NCBI RefSeq assembly: GCF_024586455.1
Contig: NC_065919.1
Span: forward strand, 27,442,839 to 27,506,838
From: Bactrocera neohumeralis
Taxonomy: Eukaryota; Arthropoda; Insecta; Diptera; Tephritidae
Direction of reading: 5' to 3'
Length of the DNA stretch: 64,000 nucleotides
The translations under genes were made by a program, and so were the position numbers. Below are positions 56,416 through 64,000 of the stretch, piece by piece. Every line of letters starts with the position of its first letter. Position 1 is the stretch's first letter. The notes below the pieces were generated by a model. It did no database searches. It had not been told where the DNA came from and saw only the letters and a list, made by a program, of their open reading frames with translations.

Positions 56416-59400
56416 ATTATTGCCAGTGATTAAAAAAAAATCAACAAGTTCTCTCATAAGTGTATTACAAAATGCTTCATAAAGTCATTGGAAGTACATA
56501 TGTCAGTTGACTGCTTCTTCGCTTACGGTTTTACCCAAAACAGAACTCGTAAAGTGGAAACCTACAACTACAACCGTTAGTTTTTAATACTTACTCGACT
56601 TGTTTAACGTTGACATCGTGTTAACAACAACAAAAATAGCTTACAATTTTGTTTTTGCAACATGTTCTCAGCTGAGCGGCGCATAAAGTTGCAACAGCGT
56701 GCTAATGTTCTCGGCGATGGTGCCGCAGCTCAGCTTAATTTGGCTAAACTCCTCACCACTACAGCCTTATCAAAATCTAGCTTAGAGACTGCCAGTGGGT
56801 GCAACAGCTGTGCTCTTGTTACTACATATTATTGCTGTTGTTATTGTTGGTGTTTAATGCGAGTGTTGCATGTTGCAAATTATGCATCGCTTTATGCCAG
56901 CTAACAGTGATTGTGCCGCAGCGATTACAAAATCGCGCAATCGAATCAGAAATAATCCCAAAACAACAATAACAATAATGGTAAATGTTGTTGCAACAAC
57001 AACAACATCACTTATACACATAAATAACTAACTAAGCAAGCAGAGAGCATTTGTGCTGCAGACTTGCTGACGACGGCAATAACAACAACAAGCAGAAAAG
57101 CAGTTAAGAGCTGTAAAAACAATAACAACAACGCTTGTAAAATTCTGCAGTTTAACCGTTAGCAAGCGCAAAACGTACGAATTCAATTGAAAACGAGCGA
57201 TTATCATTTATATTTCGATTTCATTTTCAATTAAACTCGTTAAAAGCGATTCGGGTTTAGTGATTTTACTTTTTCGCTCAGCATTCATGCCGCGCCACGC
57301 CGTGCCACTTGTTGCACTTGCAACATGCGATCGCAGACATTTCTCGTACGCTCGCAGTCCGGTTTGACGCTCGCTCGAGCGCTTTGAATTGCTGATTAAA
57401 GCTGCGCATGCGCAACCGAATTTTCGATTTCCAAATGAAATTTCAAATGTCAACAATTCGCCGTGCTGCCGCGTCGATCGCCGTGGTGCGGCATGGCAGC
57501 ACCAATGATTTGTTGTCGCAGCAAGTTCTGTGCATATGTGTGTGTGTGTGTGATTGTCATTAGTCAGTCGTTGCTATTGCCGCGCCCGCATCTTCCGCTT
57601 TTGTTGTTATTGTTGTTTTCATGCAGACTGCACCAGCTGCTGCTGGCTGGCTCCCAGTGTTTTGGTGTTGCTCCCATTGCTCTGCGCTGCATCTGTTGCT
57701 ACTGCAACGGCTTCTTCTCTTTTACCTTCTTCTGCGCCTTCTCTCTTCATGCAATTCTGTTTGCTTTTGGTTGTCTTTTCCATTGCAGTTTTCATTTTTG
57801 AGGTTTGGTCCTCAATTTTCCGCATTTCGTATGCGCCTCCGCATTGTTGTTGTTGCTTAGTCAACTTTTGTTGTCCCGCCGTTGGTGTTTTCTTCGACGA
57901 TTTGCAACGCCTTCGTTGTTAAAGCCTGTGTTGCCGGTTGACTTCAGCACTTTTTGCGAAAAGTGTGCGATTTGTGTTTGAGGTTCGATTTGCATTGTGT
58001 TTGATTGATTTCGTACTCTACATACAAACGTGCCTCCCTAAAGACACCGTAGAAAATAATCAAAACTTTTTCAGTTTATTTCCGATGTCAGCACTAGTTA
58101 CATCGCTAGCTGTTTTGAGGTGTTTTAACCTAAAAGTTATAGATTTCAATATAGATCGGATCGAATCGGATCATTCCAGAATCTTTGGTGGTTTGCAGAG
58201 CAACCGGCTCGCATATATAGTATGTTCATTAATTCTTCTACTTATTTTGTCTGTGCTTCCCTCTAACGTGTGGCTTCGGTGGAGAGCAAAGGACCTAGAC
58301 CCTCTGACGTATAGACCGCAAAAATTCCAAGCCGCCGTATAGGCTTGACGATATGCTCTTTCGAAACAAATATATGTATGTATGGTCAAAGGCTCTAGAC
58401 TTAGAAACTAACGGTCACTACAAAAAAAATTTCTTTTCGAGACTGGGATCTGAAAAACCAATCGGTATACCACGTCGGTAGCCATGTATAAAAGACAAAT
58501 ATCCATTAATGTTATCAAACGTTTCACTCGAGCCGGAAGGACCTTGCGACTGCAGAGCTGCTAGAAGTTGGCCAACGCTTGCTGAGCTGGTCTGAGGTCC
58601 AATAGTCCAGCGGCGAATCGCAAGAAGATAACGGAGCCCGTTCCCATTACGCAGTTTTTAGAATTAAGTATCTGTTTTAGTTAGCTTATCAGACTTGCAG
58701 TTTGCTTCAATGCCGCTGTGGTTGGTTACATAGCCTATACCAGTTTAATAAAATAATAATTAACTCGATGCTAGAGATAATGAGTCTAGACATTTCCTTC
58801 TCAGCTTAACGCTAATATCGCTGTCCAACTAGGGAGGAACGGATAATCAATTAAAAAAATGTCACAGTTCATAAAGTGCTGTTTACAAAGAAAAGGAACA
58901 TGGAACGGAATTATCTTAACCAAATCCTAGCTCTAAAAGATTTGTTTTCGCATTAGTTTATCATCAAAGCAATTGCCTGAAATCAATATGATCTTCAGGT
59001 ACTTACTCTAAATCTCTCGAAGAAGTATCATTTTTCTAAGCACCTGTTTAACATGTCCGGACCGCTTTAGCAACCATCCAGGGCATCTGATTCTAGACTG
59101 CAGAACAATGTGGAATCGTAGGACCGTGAGTCCGTGTGAAAGAGCGAACAACAGACCTTGGAGCGCATGCAAAGAATTTTGTATACAAATAATTAGAAAA
59201 TTCAGAGCAAAAGATAATAAATAATAGAAATTTTGAAGATAATAACTTTAGAAAGCCCCTAAAAGGTGTTGCAGGCATAACACACGAAGGCTACTTCTTA
59301 TTCGGATCTAATAAAGTAGTGCGCGCATATGTACTGCGTACTCTCTTTTGCGCAAGACGGTCAAACATCTTTGGACACTTAATGATATCCATCCACTTGA

Positions 59401-59590
59401 AGAATGGAAAAACGTATGCCGAAAATGAGATACGCAACGAGATACCATCGCACTTGCAGGAACTGATATTGAAGTCTGAACGGTTTCTGGTTTTAGTATC
59501 TTAAGTAGAACAATCTATGTGATAAAAGATACAATCAGGTTATGGAATTGAAGGTTTAAGAATGGTAGATAAAGAACTTTTTAATCCACT
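56416..59590. other. GC-richer island 56640-57960, then AT-rich DNA; no gene model
   Basis: The island contains CAACAACAAC runs on both strands (56975-57005, 57600-57620, 57845-57860), a GT repeat (57534-57552) and overlapping frames with no domain. This composition is typical of long 5' untranslated exons and promoters of fly developmental genes. No start codon, domain or splice chain could be defended. The part after 58000 is AT-rich and featureless. Confidence 0.4.
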
Positions 59591-59746
59591 TTTGTTGTTG
59601 TTGTTTATGTAGCAGCAGAAAACTTTCTTTAAGTAATGTCAAGGAATGGTGCCGAGTTGACAGTGCTTGGCCGCATAATAACCCAGGTCCGTTGCTGTTA
59701 CCATGACCCAACTGTCGTGTGAGCGGTTTGTTCGTGGGAACGACAC
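59591..59746 (+). repeat. TTGTTG-headed dispersed repeat
   Basis: Begins (TTG)n TTTATGTAGCAGCAG and continues GACAGTGCTTGGCCGCATAA, CAGGTCCGTTGC, ACTGTCGTG, and GTGGGAACGACAC. I recall near-identical units scattered in dipteran genomes; this is from memory and unverified. Non-coding. Confidence 0.45.
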
Positions 59747-60368
59747 TTTCTGGAATATTCCTTTAGAAAACCACACATTTTTAACCAAAATTGCTAAAAA
59801 GTTTTCCGACGTGTACTTTAGTCACTTACATATTCCTCACTGACTCGCATATTCCTCACGTTGTGTACAGCGATCGGATTCGTTAGTTTGATATTAGCTG
59901 CTTGTTGTTGCAGATTCATAATTTATTTGATTGACATTCTTCCGCGAATTATGAATTGTATTTTAATTAATTGGGTTGGGCGCTGAAAATTGCTTTAAAG
60001 CCACGTAATAAATTTTCCCTATGAATCAATTTGCATAATTTTTCATTTATTTTCAATTTGATTCGAATTTATTTTGATTCACTAATGACGCATCAATGAT
60101 TAATGAAGGGCTGTTGCATTGTTGCGTGCCGATGTTGACATATTAAATTTTGAAATCAGTTGATTATATCACCTAAAGCTTTCTAGACCAATACGTTACT
60201 GAACAAAAAAATATATACACCGCTAAATATAGGTAAGGGCTAAAGATTTTACATAACCTTAAAAGTATGTCCTTTAGTAAATAACTTTTACTAACTCGAC
60301 AAGGAAAGTTTTCCAAAAATTCAATTAAAGTTATTGTTGAATTCACACAAAACACTCTGGTCTTTAAT
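59747..60368. other. AT-rich spacer
   Basis: Nothing recognised. Confidence 0.4.
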
Positions 60369-60531
60369 ATATGTGACCTGGTCTACGAAAAGGGAGCTTA
60401 GGTGTCAAAAAATCAATTTTCTCTTTTTAGTTGATTCGGATGGAAGATGAGATGCTTTTTCACGTGATAGAATCCAAAAAGTCATAACTTGTTATAACGT
60501 TAGCTCCCTTTTCGTAGACCAGGTCACATAT
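60369..60531 (+). mobile_element. MITE family copy C
   Basis: A 163-bp element whose ends are near-perfect inverted repeats of about 31 bp (ATATGTGACCTGGTCTACGA.. and its complement ..CGTAGACCAGGTCACATAT). Its interior after GGTGTCAAAAAA differs from copies A and B. Confidence 0.88.
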
Positions 60532-62402
60532 GTATATTTCTTTGACCGGAAGGTGCAGAACGTAATTGTGTCCACTCTTAATCCTTCCCTTCTTTTTTCG
60601 TTCAATCGTTTCGAAAATATTCGTTTTGTTGTAAAACAAGAACTAAAGACATGTCAAATTATTTTCATCTCCCCCATTTCTTTCTTTATTTCTGTGGCTA
60701 GGAACCCACAGAAAAAAAGATGAATATTTTTTGTTTCATTCGATTTTCGAGGATCGTGTCAGAAGATGACTTTTAATCGGTTGCTTCGTTCATGTCTAAA
60801 GTAAATAGTTTAAAAAGAAATAACATTCTTTTCTGTATGAAATTTCTTTTTAGAAGATGTCTTCAGCTTTTTGCAACACCTCAGTATAATATTAGCTGGT
60901 TTTACAAACCTATTAGAAGTCGCTGCGCACAACTTTCAAGAAAGCGAGTTTTCACGGTAAGCCCCGCTAAATTGACCGAGTGATCAAGATAATTCCACAA
61001 CAATTATAAATGTTTTATTTACATTCTCCGCGGTTTATCCTCCAAGTCTTCTAACATAATAGGCACCAAATAAAAAAGTTGATGAACATTTTCGTTCGAA
61101 GAAAAACAAAGAATCTGCGGCCGACAAAGAAACGCGAATACTGCAAGGTCGCAGAGTACATTTCTCTGTTGGATACAATCGGCAAAGATTTAAAGAGGCG
61201 TTTTTCTAGAGAAGTATTGGAGGAATTTCATCAAGTGACGTTTGGAACTCAAAGGTGAACTTGATCACTGGTAGTGCCATCGGGGGCAGAAGCCAAAGTC
61301 AAAAGACCACAAGTTACCAACTATTGCATTGGAAACGTTGAATAGCTGCGATGTAGACCTACACCCCATAATTCATACTCTTAAATAACTAAACCATTGT
61401 TTATTAGTTTATCAATATTAAATATTAAGAAGCTGATGGCCTTAGTCGCTAATGCTGTAAAATTTTTGGAATGTTAAGGTGTAATTGTATTATCCTTTTC
61501 AATAAAAATAATAATAATTCATAGTTTTCTTGGCAAATTCTACACACTACCTGTGACGAATGCGAACTCTGTCTTTGTCGACACTTCGCCGCATGAAAGA
61601 TAATTCAAGATAAATGGATCGGCCTGGCGTTTCTTCACACGCATAATGACATTGAAGTCACTGCAGAAGAAGTTCTCAAAAGATTCTCAAAATTTGGTAC
61701 ATATCGTTTTCTTCTGTGAAATTTTTCTATTCAATACATTAACTGACTACAGTATTATACATTGTAACAAAGTATGTCACCCGCGGTATGAGGATTTGAT
61801 ATTAAAAAGTCGATTTGAAATTTTTTCACCATGATATTAAGCTGTAAAAATACTGCTACATTTAATATAATAACCTTCATGGTTCAAGTAAATATCTCCG
61901 CATGCATTTTTCACACACGGTCTCGAAAAGACTATACATAGGATGGTTGTTGGCCAAGTCACAGGTCACAACTTAATGGCATCAGATGTGATAGGGATAG
62001 GCATTATTTACGATGACACATGTAGAAAGTACGGGAAAAAGACGCTTCAACACCTCCTCTACTTCCTTCCTTCTTTTCTAGAACTCGGCTTGGATATCTA
62101 GAAACTTCGCAGTTCAAAGAACTAGTTGAAGCATTAACATTTTGTATGACGTAAACTTTAGCTCATATTAATCTGAACCTCCATCTTGTATTACAAAGGA
62201 AGTATAACCTTTCGTAATTTACTCTGCCACTATGATCGTTTTTAAGTAGCTGTTCTGAATAATGAAAAATGTATGGTATTACCATTACAAATATCAGCGT
62301 TAATAGTCCTGTTACGAACGATCTGACAGCATGACTCACGTAATCCTCGTAAGTCCTACTTGCTTACGTATGAACTGAAACTAGCGCAGTAGGCAATGGG
62401 CA
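60532..62402. other. AT-rich, no gene; one interrupted open stretch
   Basis: At 61063-61341 the plus strand is open for 93 codons apart from a single TAG at 61207. It reads HFRSKKNKESAADKETRILQ then GRRVHFSVGYNRQRFKEAFF before the stop. It could be a decayed exon or transposon fragment; no family is recognised. At about 62309 the TGTTACGAACGATC motif has the TG start expected of an LTR and may be the outer part of the BEL/Pao remnant. Confidence 0.35.
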
Positions 62403-63540
62403 ATGGGAAAAGCGGGATCCAATCAGCGAATTTCAGTGACACACACTGAGAGTTCGAACGCAGGCGTATCAAATACAGCTCCTCTCAATATCCCAAACAA
62501 GCGCATCTTCAAGAAAGCCATCACTGTTCACTCCTCAAATTCTGTTGGTTCGCTAGGGCTTCTTCGTCGCGCCGAGTTGCTACAAGAGTAAAGCGAAATC
62601 TTACGACAAAATGAGGCTTTATTAAGGGAACAGCACAGCTTTTTGGCGCGCATAGATGCAATGGGTTTCGATGATGACCTCGAAAAAAGGCAATATTCAA
62701 TGCCTCAGATCTCAACGGGGCTGGGCGATCAGACACCACTTCCATCCCAGATGCTGCAGCTACCGCTACAATTTGTAGCACCATTAATAGCATAGCTCCT
62801 GCTGCAACCAACACATACAGCTGGACACGTTGAAAGCTTGTCCATTGGTTCTTTATCTTATCGCCGATTGTCTTAGGCGCAAGTTGCTTCACGTAACAAC
62901 CTTTCTAAAGAATTGTCCAAATATGATGGTATACCCAGCGAGTGGCCGTTGTTTTATTCCGCTTATAATCAAACTACAGAGGTTTACGGAAGAGAATCTG
63001 CTAATACTGCGACAAGCATTGGAAGGTCCAGCGAGAAAGGAAAAATCTATTATTGTACTCCTCATGCGTCAATTAAATTGCAACTGGGGAACTGCGTCAA
63101 CAGTTTACTGGCCTTCAGCGTCCAACCTCAGAACATCTTCAGGTAGTACCAGAACAACTAAGATTTTCAACTTGGCACCGTCTACTTCGTGCAACAGCTA
63201 TAGCAATGTATTTTCGTAAAACGGAAAGTTATCTTTGGAGAAAGGCTCAACACGACAACTTCGGAGACTCGATAGCATCTCTAGAAGCCGGAAAACCAGT
63301 TGACAAATCCAACAATATTTTGAAGTTATTAGTTTATCTGGAAGACTACGGCGTTTTGAGAATAAATGGTTAAGATAGCAGAGGACTAAATCACGTCGTA
63401 ACTTTTAACCACCACGTTACGTACCTTATCATTAAGCACTTCCATGTAAAGTATCATCCTGGCAATTTGGAAACAGTGATCAACGACACAGTGGCAAAAG
63501 TGTATTTTTTGGTTTAGCAGATCAATGTTCTGCATTCAGC
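62403..63540 (+). mobile_element. BEL/Pao LTR retrotransposon remnant, gag joined to integrase region
   Basis: The gag part starts MGKAGSNQRIS and reads LLRRAELLQE, a TAA, then SEILRQNEALLREQHSFLAR and IDAMGFDDDLEKRQYSMPQ (62403-62720). After frameshifts it gives SRNNLSKELSKYDGIPSEWP with LFYSAYNQTTEVYG, and ENLLILRQALEGPARK (62890-63050), the BEL/Pao gag core. From about 63170 it turns into the end of pol: STWHRLLRATAIAMYF, ESYLWRKAQHDNFGDSIASL, KPVDKSNNILKLL, and the zinc-binding HHVTYLIIKHFHVKYHPGN of the integrase N-terminus. Protease, reverse transcriptase and RNase H are deleted. Stops and frameshifts are present. Paired LTRs were not identified. Confidence 0.75.
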
Positions 63541-64000
63541 TTTCGATGCTCCCCTCCTCCACAAAACAGAGGAGAGGCAGCCAAGCAGCTATTAGAGATT
63601 CCCATTAAATGTAACTACTAACTATTTATATATAAATATTTCAGCAACGGTGGTTCCACGCCTCTTTCCTTACACAAACACATTCAACCTAAGTTGTAAA
63701 ACGCTTTTAAAGCCCTCAGTTGAAAATCCCTTTCTAAATATTTCCTGCACTTTAATCAAGATGACTTCGCTAATCAGCCGCTAATTATATTTGATATTTA
63801 CTAACAATGTGCCACAAAAACAACAATAACATGCATATGTAGTAATAAATATGCATATTTTGCAAATTACCACAACAACAACAACAAGAAAAAGCAAGCA
63901 AAACTGTACTTTGTAGGTATTTAACAAGCCATTAACGGAAAGCGACAACACCCGCTCCGCTCATGAGACAGCTCGCTGAGCCGGCAAATCTTAAAAATGA
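63541..64000. other. Possible LTR debris, then simple AT-rich DNA
   Basis: The stretch with TTCAGCAACGGTGGTTCC and the Pro/Thr-rich reading after it may belong to the BEL/Pao 3' LTR. A CAACAACAACAAC run lies near 63872-63886. No gene. Confidence 0.3.

Noticed and set aside
57463..57922. Overlapping plus-strand ORFs of 112-122 codons
   Set aside because: Driven by TTGTTG repeats and GC content; two frames open at once and no domain, so likely leader or regulatory DNA.
1..64000. CRISPR arrays, operons, ribosome binding sites
   Set aside because: The window is eukaryotic; no regular direct repeats with spacers were seen.

Overview
This is animal nuclear DNA. It is AT-rich, has introns with GT..AG borders, CAA/TTG and CA microsatellites, and many decayed transposable elements. 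The transposon families (RTE-type and Jockey-type LINEs, several mariner/Tc1 lineages, a BEL/Pao element, a Helitron-like element) and the fly-style genes with short introns of about 60-90 bp point to a higher fly. A true fruit fly (Tephritidae) is my best guess, from the look of the dispersed repeats; this is an inference. No prokaryotic signature, CRISPR array, tRNA or rRNA gene was found.

Only two multi-exon protein genes can be built with confidence, both on the minus strand. The first (25806-27401) has seven exons and encodes a 399-residue secreted protein. It has two long alternating Pro-Glu tracts and a basic C-terminal tail, and I do not recognise its family. The second (43555-45042) has five exons and encodes a 408-residue secreted fibrinogen-related (FReD) protein with a short coiled-coil stalk. 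In both, every intron has GT..AG borders and the reading phase is kept from signal peptide to stop. Each has a TATA-like box upstream.

Most of the other recognisable sequence is mobile DNA. From 4.1 to 8.65 kb a Jockey-like LINE remnant (minus) is split by a complete RTE-type LINE (4239-7506) with an open 995-codon endonuclease/reverse-transcriptase frame and a 10-bp target duplication. The same remnant also holds an internally deleted RTE copy (7859-8601). Four more RTE copies lie at 15.3, 37.3, 49.3 and 55.0 kb. Mariner/Tc1 remnants lie at 13.7, 18.6, 41.1, 41.4, 46.1, 47.2, 51.4 and 54.0 kb. A Helitron-like element ends at 43007. A BEL/Pao remnant at 62.4-63.5 kb joins gag directly to the end of pol. 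A small inverted-repeat element family has three copies (23.0, 24.8, 60.4 kb), and a foldback element lies at 29.6-30.0 kb. A dispersed repeat appears in opposite orientations at 1-686 and 9183-9947 and brackets the LINE nest.

The remaining long stretches (for example 30-37 kb and 56.4-59.6 kb) contain GC-richer, low-repeat islands that look like fly regulatory or 5' untranslated DNA, but no gene could be built there. They may be introns or flanks of genes outside the window.
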